A stretch of 8,423 nucleotides of DNA from Lachnospiraceae bacterium (lineage in GTDB: Bacteria > Bacillota_A > Clostridia > Lachnospirales > Lachnospiraceae), in NCBI GenBank assembly GCA_017437705.1, contig JAFRYJ010000106.1, positions 1 through 8,423 of the forward strand. Reading direction: 5' to 3'. Both the position numbers and the translations under genes were made by a program. Position 1 is the first letter of the stretch. Each line of letters begins with the position of its first letter. Below, piece by piece: positions 1-5,745 of this stretch. A model generated the notes under the pieces. That model worked only from the letters and a program-made list of their open reading frames with translations, had not been told where the DNA came from and did not search any database.

Positions 1-539
1 GGGTGGAATGTATCCGCCGTCTCCAGCTGGAAACTGGATATCTCAGCGACTATCCTGGACTCATCCGTGGTATCGAAGGCGTGCTCCGTATAGGGGGTAC
101 CTATGTTTCCGACTACTCTTACATCATTGTACACCGTTTTCAGGAGTTCTCCCGTAAGTGCCGTAGTCGTTGTTTTTCCGTTAGTGCCGGTAATGGCTGT
201 CACCGTTCCGCGCCCGCATCTGTAGGCCAGCTCTATCTCGCCCCAGACCGGTATGCTCATGCTCCTCAGATCTTCAACAAGGGGCGTATCGAGAGGCACA
301 CCGGGACTGAGCACCGCGATATCGATCCCTGAAAGATCTCCGTGCTCACCGGTCCTTATCTCCGTTCCGAAAGGATCCAGGCCGTTGTCCTTAAGCCTCG
401 CCTTAATGGCATCGGGATCAGCGCCCTTTCCGTTGTCCAGGAGCACCGTAACGGCGTTCATCTGTTTAAGGAGCTTGAGACAGCCTATGCCGCTCTTACC
501 CGCTCCCACAACAAGTACTTTTTTGTCTTTAAGTTCCAT
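1..539 (-). CDS. murD: MurD, UDP-N-acetylmuramoyl-L-alanine:D-glutamate ligase (N-terminal part, cut by window edge)
   Basis: Cytoplasmic ATP-dependent Mur ligase that adds D-glutamate to UDP-MurNAc-L-alanine in peptidoglycan precursor synthesis. The first 179 codons are visible, against about 450 in the usual family member; the 3' end lies outside the window. A Rossmann-like N-terminal domain opens with a glycine-rich VLVVGAGKSG stretch (residues 8-17). The central ligase domain begins with the ATP-binding loop GTNGKTT (118-124) and the Mur ligase signature EISSFQLE (166-173). The reading frame is open throughout. The ATG at 539 is preceded by GGTGAG, and the TAA of mraY forms the start of this ribosome binding site (TAAGGTGAG, 552-544), so translation is probably coupled to mraY. 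This frame was translated by hand. The product is near certain; only completeness is unknown. Confidence 0.96.
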   Translation of the reverse strand, partial: MELKDKKVLVVGAGKSGIGCLKLLKQMNAVTVLLDNGKGADPDAIKARLKDNGLDPFGTEIRTGEHGDLSGIDIAVLSPGVPLDTPLVEDLRSMSIPVWGEIELAYRCGRGTVTAITGTNGKTTTTALTGELLKTVYNDVRVVGNIGTPYTEHAFDTTDESRIVAEISSFQLETADTFH

Positions 540-549
540 TTATCTCACC

Positions 550-1563
550 TTACATTGCCAGTGCCGCAATAATGCAGGCAATAACAGTTACTATCGTGAA
601 TATCGATACCACCTTGCTCTCATGCCATCCCGAAAGCTCGTAATGATGATGCAGCGGCGACATCTTGAATATCCTCTTTCCGCCGGTCTTCTTGAAATAT
701 GCGACCTGGATCATGACGCTTAATATCTCCACCAGGTAGATGACCGCAATGATCGCGATGAATATGGGCATGCGGAGCATATATGATGCCGAAGCCACGA
801 ATCCGCCAATGGCAAGGGATCCGGAATCGCCCATGAACACCTTCGCAGGATAGGAATTAAACCACAGGAATGCTATGAGCGCTCCCGTCATGATGGCCGA
901 ATATGCTGCGGTCATGCTCCCTGCGCAGATTCCGGCGTATATGAGGAATGCACCGATAACGATCGTTACCGACGAGAGCAGTCCGTCCAGGCCGTCGGTG
1001 AAATTGCTGCCGTTAACCGTTCCCAGGATAATGATGAACATGCATATCACATAGAACCATGCAGGCGCATCCCATACATATCCCGAGAAGGGTATCACCG
1101 TATATGTGCCGAGCCCCGAAAAGCCCACCAGGTAAATGACAAAGGCCAGTGTAACGATGACCTCTCCCGCCATCTTCTGCAGGCTTGTAAGGCCCATGTT
1201 CCTTTTCATTTTGATCTTAATGAAGTCGTCCAGGAATCCGATAACGCCGAATCCCAGGGTCACCAGCATCACCGGTATGATCTTTGTGAAGCCTGTGTAA
1301 TCTGTCTTTGATGCCGCAAAGTAAATGAGGAATATCACAGCCGTCACCGTTGACGTTATAAGAAAGATGATGCCGCCCATGGTAGGCGTACCGGCCTTTT
1401 TCTTGTGGGCCTCCGGCCCCTCTTCCCTCTCGTACTGGCCGAGATGAAGCTTCTTCAGTACGGGCAGGCCGAATTTCATGCCGATAAAGCTTATTATGAA
1501 GCTTATAAGCATGGGCCAGAATACCACCGGATCAAATATTTTATTAAGACCTGTTATAGCCAT
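550..1563 (-). CDS. mraY: MraY, phospho-N-acetylmuramoyl-pentapeptide transferase
   Basis: Integral membrane enzyme that transfers phospho-MurNAc-pentapeptide from UDP to undecaprenyl phosphate, making lipid I at the inner face of the membrane. The 337 residues match the usual family length of about 320-360, with about ten hydrophobic segments. Family signatures run in order: the cytoplasmic EGPEAHKKKAGTPTMGG stretch (48-64), FLDDF with the paired aspartates D112/D113, NFTDGLDGL (187-195), FMGDSG with D246, and the SPLHHHYE histidine motif (302-309). All the expected catalytic and magnesium-binding residues are present. The ATG at 1563 follows GGGGG with a 6-base spacer, 21 bases after the upstream PBP gene. 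Its place directly after the PBP, with no murE or murF, differs from the Bacillus order. Identification is secure. Confidence 0.98.
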   Translation of the reverse strand: MAITGLNKIFDPVVFWPMLISFIISFIGMKFGLPVLKKLHLGQYEREEGPEAHKKKAGTPTMGGIIFLITSTVTAVIFLIYFAASKTDYTGFTKIIPVMLVTLGFGVIGFLDDFIKIKMKRNMGLTSLQKMAGEVIVTLAFVIYLVGFSGLGTYTVIPFSGYVWDAPAWFYVICMFIIILGTVNGSNFTDGLDGLLSSVTIVIGAFLIYAGICAGSMTAAYSAIMTGALIAFLWFNSYPAKVFMGDSGSLAIGGFVASASYMLRMPIFIAIIAVIYLVEILSVMIQVAYFKKTGGKRIFKMSPLHHHYELSGWHESKVVSIFTIVTVIACIIAALAM

Positions 1564-1584
1564 ATGATACCCCCGATCCCCTGT

Positions 1585-3456
1585 TTATTCGGTTTCCGTC
1601 TCCGTTTCCTCCGGTTCATGGATCTGCATATAAGGCAGAAGCTCGCTGAATATATCCCTTGCGATCACGCAGGGCACGGAGCTGTCGCCGTATTCGGGAA
1701 GCTTTGCTTCATCGATGATGATGTATACCACGACCTTGGGATCCATGGCCGGAGCGCATCCCACAAAGGAAAGCAGCTTCTTATTGGCCGAACGGGGCAG
1801 CTTCTCCGCCGTTCCCGTCTTGCCGCCTATGGAATAGCCGGGCACCCTCGCATAAGTGCCGAGGCCGTGCTCTACCGTATAGAGAAGGGATTCCTTCAGC
1901 CTGTCGCTGGTGGCCTCGGAAATGACTTTCCTTACAAGCTCCTTATCCACCGATTTGACTACGCTGCCGGATTCCGATCTTATCTCCTTCACTACATGGG
2001 GCGTATAATAATTGCCGCCGTTGACCGCCGCACAGAAGGCTGCTGCGCCCTGCACCATGGTGATGTTGTAGTTCTGGCCGAAACCGTTGGTGGCAAGGTC
2101 CACATCTATCATGTTGTCGGGCTCGTATAGGAGTCCGGATTCCTCTCCGGGCAGGTCGATGCCGGTTCTGGAGCCGAATCCGTAGGCCTTCTGGTATTTG
2201 GAGAATTCCTGGGCCCCCACCTCGAACGCTATCTGCATGAAAGCATCATTACAGGAATTGCCCATGGCTTCGTTTATGTTCTGGGTCCTGTGTCCGTAGG
2301 CGTATGAGCAGGCCACATAGGAATCGCCTATCTGCTGTCCGCCGTCGCAGTAGAATGTTGAATCCTCGTTGATGTCCGCCTCATCAAGGGCCGCGGTAAG
2401 GGTCACCACCTTCATGGTGGAGCCCGGTTCATAGATGTCACTGATGCAGTAGTTCTTCCACAGCTCTGCCATCGCGTTCACCTGCTCCGCGTCGGACATC
2501 TCCTCCAGCTCTTCCTCTGTGTAGAGCTTTGAAAGATCCCTGGGATCGTTAAGGTCGTAGTTGGGGTAGGACGCCATGGCCAGGATCTCGCCGTTGTTGG
2601 GATCCATTATGATGACGGCCGCATGCAGGGCTCCTACCTTGTCGTACCAGCCTCCCACATACTTCTCCGCTATCCTCTGGATGTTAAGATCGATGGTGGA
2701 CACGACGGTATAGCCGTTTATTGGCGATATGGTCCTGTTCTCAACGGTGCCCTCGTCAAAGTAGCTGTAGCCTCTGCCGTTGGTGCCGTTCAGCTCGTCG
2801 TTGTAATACTCCTCAATGCCGTATGCCCCCACATTGCCGGCATTCGTAAAGCCTAAAAGGTCTGACGCCATTGTCTTGTAGGGGTACTTTCTCTGATAGT
2901 CCTCCTCGAACCACACGCCCCTTATGTACTGGGCGTCCGCATTGTCGGAGTTCATGAATTCGTAGAAGGCGTTGTATTTGTCGTAGCTGAGCCTTTTCTT
3001 AAGGATGATGTACCTGTCGTCCGGATCCTTCTGAAGCCCGCTTCTAATCTTTTCTTCCGATATGCCGAAATACTTGTGAAGGGCGCGGATGGTGGGATCT
3101 ATGCAGTCTCCATCCTCGTTTACCTTGCTGTTGGAGAGGACGTAATTGTCCAGGATCAGGTTATAGACCTTCTCGCTGGTGGCAAGAACGACGCCGTTCC
3201 TGTCCAGGATATCTCCCCTCTTAAAAGGTATTACGGTGCTGTTTGAATCCTGCTGGTCCAGCACCGTTCTCGCATATGTGTCTCCGTATGCCCTGTTTAT
3301 GTATAAAAGTCTTACGACAAGTCCGATCATCAGAGCGGTTATAAAACCAAAAGCAATCAAAAGCTTTGTACGGTTGAAGGTAGCCACCTGCCGTTTCCGC
3401 TTTGGATTGCTCCGTTGATCATCCCTGCCACTTACATTTCTTCCCATATTTTCCAT
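1585..3456 (-). CDS. ftsI: Class B penicillin-binding protein (FtsI/PbpB/SpoVD family), septal transpeptidase
   Basis: Membrane-anchored D,D-transpeptidase that cross-links peptidoglycan, expected to work with an FtsW-type glycosyltransferase at the division septum. The 623 residues comprise a basic cytoplasmic tail, one membrane anchor (about 32-53), a PBP dimerisation domain (about 70-240, with RGDILDRNG at 80-88) and a C-terminal transpeptidase domain. The three active-site motifs are intact: STMK (S346, K349), SCN (401-403) and KTGT (546-549). No PASTA domain follows, unlike Bacillus SpoVD, and the protein ends in an acidic run of alternating Glu and Thr. The start is uncertain. The ATG at 3456 has only a weak CGGG in front of it; the ATG at 3447 (Met4) has GGGATGG better spaced. 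An in-frame TAA 12 bases upstream rules out a longer form. Whether it serves vegetative division, sporulation or both cannot be read from sequence. Confidence 0.95.
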   Translation of the reverse strand: MENMGRNVSGRDDQRSNPKRKRQVATFNRTKLLIAFGFITALMIGLVVRLLYINRAYGDTYARTVLDQQDSNSTVIPFKRGDILDRNGVVLATSEKVYNLILDNYVLSNSKVNEDGDCIDPTIRALHKYFGISEEKIRSGLQKDPDDRYIILKKRLSYDKYNAFYEFMNSDNADAQYIRGVWFEEDYQRKYPYKTMASDLLGFTNAGNVGAYGIEEYYNDELNGTNGRGYSYFDEGTVENRTISPINGYTVVSTIDLNIQRIAEKYVGGWYDKVGALHAAVIIMDPNNGEILAMASYPNYDLNDPRDLSKLYTEEELEEMSDAEQVNAMAELWKNYCISDIYEPGSTMKVVTLTAALDEADINEDSTFYCDGGQQIGDSYVACSYAYGHRTQNINEAMGNSCNDAFMQIAFEVGAQEFSKYQKAYGFGSRTGIDLPGEESGLLYEPDNMIDVDLATNGFGQNYNITMVQGAAAFCAAVNGGNYYTPHVVKEIRSESGSVVKSVDKELVRKVISEATSDRLKESLLYTVEHGLGTYARVPGYSIGGKTGTAEKLPRSANKKLLSFVGCAPAMDPKVVVYIIIDEAKLPEYGDSSVPCVIARDIFSELLPYMQIHEPEETETETE

Positions 3457-3483
3457 CCCGAAGTAAGTTTAGGTATTATCCGA

Positions 3484-3499
3484 AACGCCTCCCGGCGTT
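3484..3499 (-). other. Small hairpin between ftsL and the PBP gene
   Basis: In the 50-base gap between the two genes, AACGCC and GGCGTT form a perfect 6-bp stem around a GGGA loop on the transcript, which fits the stable GNRA tetraloop class. No U-run follows, so it is not an intrinsic terminator. It contains the SD-like string GGGAGG, but no start codon lies at a usable distance. It may mark an mRNA processing or stability site inside the operon; that role is inference. Confidence 0.5.
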
Positions 3500-3506
3500 C
3501 CTTTAA

Positions 3507-3992
3507 TTAATCGGCAGGTATCGGCTGATATTGTTTTACGTAGTCCCCGCCGGTGCTTTTATAATAAATGATCTGGCTCGCGTCAGCGTATTTCATTCCC
3601 AGTTTTGTCGTTGCCACTGTATAGACCATCTCGAGATCTATGGTCGAATCGATCCTCTCTCTCGCTGCAATGTTCGCATCGGTGATCTCGTTGAGCTCGA
3701 CCTCCATAGCCGCCACGTGCCTCGACTTCTCACTGAGGAGGGCGCTCTTCTTAAGATAGAACATGCAGCTTAAGAACAGAAGGACCGATACACCTACAAG
3801 AAGGAGCATGAAGGTAACATCGATCCTCATTACTCTCTCCTTATTTCTTTCAGCCTGTGCCTTCTGTTCTCTCCGCCTCTCCAGCTCCTCCTTTGTAAGG
3901 ACTTTACCTGGCCTCTCTATCTCGGGTACGGGAACGGCGTTTCCGGGTACATAATAATCTGTTCCTGTTATCTTAGCGGTCGCTCTGCTCAT
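3507..3992 (-). CDS. ftsL: FtsL-like cell division protein (septum formation initiator type)
   Basis: Bitopic membrane protein expected to join the FtsL/DivIC/DivIB division subcomplex that positions and activates the septal PBP and FtsW. The 161 residues comprise a charged cytoplasmic tail (1-57, including the Lys/Arg/Glu-rich stretch 34-56), one membrane segment (about 59-80), a heptad-like coiled coil (about 82-118) and a tail with LGMKYADASQIIYY (131-144), a pattern typical of clostridial FtsL-type proteins. FtsL sequences diverge strongly, so the call rests on this topology and on the fixed position between rsmH and the PBP gene. The ATG at 3992 follows AAAGGGG with a 7-base spacer, and the rsmH stop codon overlaps that SD. 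The cytoplasmic tail is longer than in many FtsL proteins. Confidence 0.85.
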   Translation of the reverse strand: MSRATAKITGTDYYVPGNAVPVPEIERPGKVLTKEELERRREQKAQAERNKERVMRIDVTFMLLLVGVSVLLFLSCMFYLKKSALLSEKSRHVAAMEVELNEITDANIAARERIDSTIDLEMVYTVATTKLGMKYADASQIIYYKSTGGDYVKQYQPIPAD

Positions 3993-3999
3993 TCTGCAG

Positions 4000-4007
4000 C
4001 CCCTTTA
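4000..4007 (-). promoter_or_regulatory. ftsL ribosome binding site fused to the rsmH stop codon
   Basis: The minus strand reads TAAAGGGG: the rsmH TAA (4007-4005) supplies the first bases of the ftsL Shine-Dalgarno, 7 bases before the ATG at 3992. A ribosome ending rsmH sits on the initiation site, so coupling is likely. It also supports the ftsL start. Confidence 0.75.
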
Positions 4008-4943
4008 CGTAAAATGTCTTTCAAATACCCTCAGCTTGGCGCTTGAACTCCTTTTGTTAGTCGCAAGCTCCTCTTCCGAGGGAGTGATCACCCTTCTGGT
4101 GATCATCCTGCCCAGCGGCTTCTTCCCGCATACGCACACGGGAAACTCCGGCGGGCAGGTGCAGGGATCTTCCGCGTTTTTGAAGATCTCCTTCACTATC
4201 CTGTCTTCCAGGGAGTGGAAGGTTATGACGCATATCCTTCCGTTGTCATTCAGAAGATCCAGCATGTCCGTGAGGCCCTCACGCAATACATCCAGCTCCC
4301 GGTTAAGTTCTATCCTTATGGCCTGAAACGTCCTCTTTGCCGGATTTCCGCCCTTTTCCCTGAACTTCGCAGGTATCGCCGCCTTCACTATATCCGCCAG
4401 CTCCAGCGTCGTTTCTATGGGCTTCTCGTTTCTCCTGATGACTATATGCTTCGCTATATTCTTAGCGAATCTGTCTTCGCCGTAATCCCTTATGATGTGG
4501 TACAATTCGCTTTCATCGTAGGTATTTACGATGTCGCCGGCTGTCATTTCCTTCCGCTGGTCCATCCTCATATCGAGGGGTGCATCCTGGTTGTAGCTGA
4601 AACCCCTTTCCGCATCATCCAGCTGATGGGATGAAACACCGAGGTCCAGAAGGATGCCGTCCACGCGCTCTATGTTCTGCTGCCAGAGCACGTCCCTCAT
4701 ATGAATATAATTGCTCCGCACTACCGAAGCATTTGCGAAGCCTTTAAGCCTCTCCGAAGCAGTTTCAACTGCCTCCTCATCCTGGTCTATGCCTATAAGC
4801 CTGCCGTTTTCGTTCAGGCGTTTTGCTATTTCAAGGGAATGCCCGGCGCCTCCCACGGTACCGTCGACATATATACCGTCGGGTCGTATGTTAAGGCCCT
4901 GAAGAGTCTCCTGGAGCATGACCGGTATATGATCAAAATCCAT
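4005..4943 (-). CDS. rsmH: RsmH (MraW), 16S rRNA m4C1402 methyltransferase
   Basis: S-adenosylmethionine-dependent enzyme that N4-methylates C1402 in the P-site region of 16S rRNA, tuning start codon use and decoding fidelity. The 312 residues match the usual length. Motifs in order: HIPVML at the N terminus (5-10), the SAM-binding GTVGGAGHS (28-36) and acidic D53, the family signature [10 protein letters not shown] (100-109), [11 protein letters not shown] (204-214) and FHSLEDR (242-248). Near the C terminus four cysteines lie in a CxC-x6-CxC arrangement (C261, C263, C270, C272) that could bind a metal; this part is variable in the family. The ATG at 4943 is preceded by AAGGAG with a 5-base spacer, and the stop codon of mraZ overlaps that SD. 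Second gene of the dcw operon. Identification is secure. Confidence 0.98.
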   Translation of the reverse strand: MDFDHIPVMLQETLQGLNIRPDGIYVDGTVGGAGHSLEIAKRLNENGRLIGIDQDEEAVETASERLKGFANASVVRSNYIHMRDVLWQQNIERVDGILLDLGVSSHQLDDAERGFSYNQDAPLDMRMDQRKEMTAGDIVNTYDESELYHIIRDYGEDRFAKNIAKHIVIRRNEKPIETTLELADIVKAAIPAKFREKGGNPAKRTFQAIRIELNRELDVLREGLTDMLDLLNDNGRICVITFHSLEDRIVKEIFKNAEDPCTCPPEFPVCVCGKKPLGRMITRRVITPSEEELATNKRSSSAKLRVFERHFT

Positions 4944-4948
4944 GACTG

Positions 4949-4955
4949 CTCCTTA
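4949..4955 (-). promoter_or_regulatory. rsmH ribosome binding site fused to the mraZ stop codon
   Basis: The minus strand reads TAAGGAG, in which the mraZ stop codon (4955-4953) provides the first three bases of a near-perfect Shine-Dalgarno for the ATG at 4943. This supports the rsmH start and suggests coupled translation of regulator and methyltransferase. Confidence 0.75.
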
Positions 4956-5390
4956 AATGTCGATGCCCTGCTCCGCAAGACGCTCCGCGATATCGTCCAT
5001 ATCGTCAACATCGATATTGCTGATGTCGTCCCATTTGTTCCTGTTCCAGACCTCTATACGGGTCGATGCGCCCGTGATGACAATGTCTTTTTTAAGTCCG
5101 GCATATTCCCTGAGGGTAGGTGTGATGAGCACTCGTCCCTGCTTGTCTATCTCGCAGTCCGATGCTCCGGAAAGGAAAAACCTCTTAAGGTCCCTGTTGT
5201 CTTTTCTGATGTCCGAAAGGTTGTTCAGCTTGTCAACGAATTTGATCCACTGGTCTTCGGGATATAAAACAAGGCAGCCGTCCAGCCCTTTGCTCATGAA
5301 AAAGGACTCTCCCAGTCCTTCCCTGAACTTCTGGGGGATTATCATTCTGCCCTTGGCATCTATCGTATGGTTATACTCGCCGATAAACAT
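4953..5390 (-). CDS. mraZ: MraZ, transcriptional regulator of the dcw operon
   Basis: DNA-binding protein with two SpoVT/AbrB-like swapped-hairpin domains; family members form rings and bind tandem repeats upstream of their own operon. From the chosen start it is 145 residues, the usual size. The diagnostic DxxGR motifs appear twice, DAKGR (11-15) and DKQGR (82-86), each followed by a hydrophobic strand and an I/L-x-P-x-x-R/LR type stretch. The ATG at 5390 is chosen because MFIGEYNHTIDAKGR is the conserved family N terminus and GAGGG lies 7 bases upstream. A longer form from a GTG at 5444 would start inside the operator repeats and is rejected. First gene of the operon. The GTGG repeats at 5441-5477, in its predicted 5' leader, are the probable autoregulatory site. 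Confidence 0.97.
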   Translation of the reverse strand: MFIGEYNHTIDAKGRMIIPQKFREGLGESFFMSKGLDGCLVLYPEDQWIKFVDKLNNLSDIRKDNRDLKRFFLSGASDCEIDKQGRVLITPTLREYAGLKKDIVITGASTRIEVWNRNKWDDISNIDVDDMDDIAERLAEQGIDI

Positions 5391-5440
5391 CCTAAAACCC
5401 TCTGAATCTATTCCTAAGGCACATTTGGCCGGCTGAAAAA

Positions 5441-5477
5441 CCACTTTATACCACTATGTGCCACTTTGCTCCACCTA
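5441..5477 (-). promoter_or_regulatory. Probable MraZ operator: four GTGG direct repeats at 10-base period
   Basis: On the minus strand GTGG occurs four times at exactly 10-base steps (5474, 5464, 5454, 5444), in contexts AGGTGG, AAAGTGG, ATAGTGG and AAAGTGG. MraZ proteins are known to bind short direct repeats spaced one helical turn apart in front of mraZ, and the AAAGTGG form resembles boxes described in mollicutes. The array sits just downstream of the predicted transcription start, where bound MraZ could block RNA polymerase. Spacing and copy number are seen directly; binding is inferred. Confidence 0.8.
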
Positions 5478-5486
5478 TATGCATAT

Positions 5487-5513
5487 ATTATAGTAATTCG
5501 CCATGTGATGCAA
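5487..5513 (-). promoter_or_regulatory. Predicted promoter of the dcw operon (mraZ)
   Basis: A perfect TATAAT (-10) lies at 5492-5487 on the minus strand, with TTGCAT (-35) at 5513-5508. The 15-base spacer is short for a SigA-type promoter. Transcription would start near 5480, giving a leader of about 90 bases that contains all four MraZ boxes. A 30-base A/T tract lies 14 bases upstream of the -35. Predicted by eye only. Confidence 0.6.
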
Positions 5514-5527
5514 GGATTTATTGGCTC

Positions 5528-5557
5528 AAAAAATATTAAATTTTTATTAATTTTATT
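5528..5557. promoter_or_regulatory. A/T-only tract, possible UP element
   Basis: Thirty consecutive bases are A or T in a region whose genes are about half G+C. On the minus strand the tract lies just upstream of the mraZ -35 element, where A/T-rich UP elements contact the RNA polymerase alpha subunit. That role is inferred from position and composition. Confidence 0.4.
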
Positions 5558-5572
5558 GGTGAAAATCACAGA

Positions 5573-5602
5573 AAAAGGACCCGCCTGAAAGCGGGTCCTT
5601 TT
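5573..5602 (-). terminator. Intrinsic terminator downstream of ychF (potentially bidirectional)
   Basis: AAAAGGACCCGC (5602-5591 on the minus strand) pairs perfectly with GCGGGTCCTTTT (5584-5573) around a six-base loop, and a run of five T follows on the minus strand. The GC-rich 8-bp core and U-run are typical. It ends ychF transcripts, or a short transcript that starts near 5662. In the plus direction only four T follow, and no plus-strand gene is present. Confidence 0.88.
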
Positions 5603-5663
5603 GTAAGTATCCTATATGTTGTGGATGATTTTAAATAATTGTTCAAACCTCCACAAGATTTCC
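5573..5663 (-). ncRNA. Candidate small RNA or leader transcript of about 90 nt
   Basis: A TATAAT at 5673-5668 would start a transcript near 5663-5661. The transcript contains TTGTGGA (5656-5650) paired with TCCACAA (5625-5619). Inside that stem TTTGAA and TTTAAA can pair with one G-U, giving a long imperfect hairpin. A 16-base linker and the terminator hairpin at 5602-5573 follow. No convincing open reading frame lies within it. It could be a separate small RNA, a terminated leader of the dcw operon, or simply the 3' untranslated region of ychF. I recognise no known RNA family. Confidence 0.35.
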
Positions 5664-5667
5664 GTTA

Positions 5668-5697
5668 ATTATATGATAACATTTGATTTTTATGCAA
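5668..5697 (-). promoter_or_regulatory. Possible promoter between ychF and the terminator
   Basis: The minus strand has TTGCAT at 5697-5692, an 18-base spacer and a perfect TATAAT at 5673-5668, inside an A/T-rich stretch. The -35 hexamer is the same as the one proposed for mraZ. A/T-rich DNA yields chance matches, so this is moderate to weak evidence. Confidence 0.4.
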
Positions 5698-5745
5698 TTT
5701 ACACAACTGTTTCGGGCATAAACCGTCTGAATTTACCGACTAAAC

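Noticed and set aside
5391..5444. N-terminal extension of MraZ from a GTG at 5444
   Set aside because: The GTG is part of an operator repeat, the added residues do not resemble MraZ, and the ATG at 5390 gives the conserved MFIGEYNHTIDAKGR start with a good SD.
5441..5480. Short regular repeats as a CRISPR or tandem-repeat array
   Set aside because: The unit is only 10 bases with a 4-5 base conserved core, and its position before mraZ fits MraZ operator boxes.
5619..5656. DnaA-box-like sequences (TCATCCACA and its inverted partner) suggesting an origin
   Set aside because: One site matches TTATNCACA with one mismatch; the other is poor. There is no cluster of boxes and no dnaA or dnaN nearby. 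They are better explained as the arms of a hairpin.
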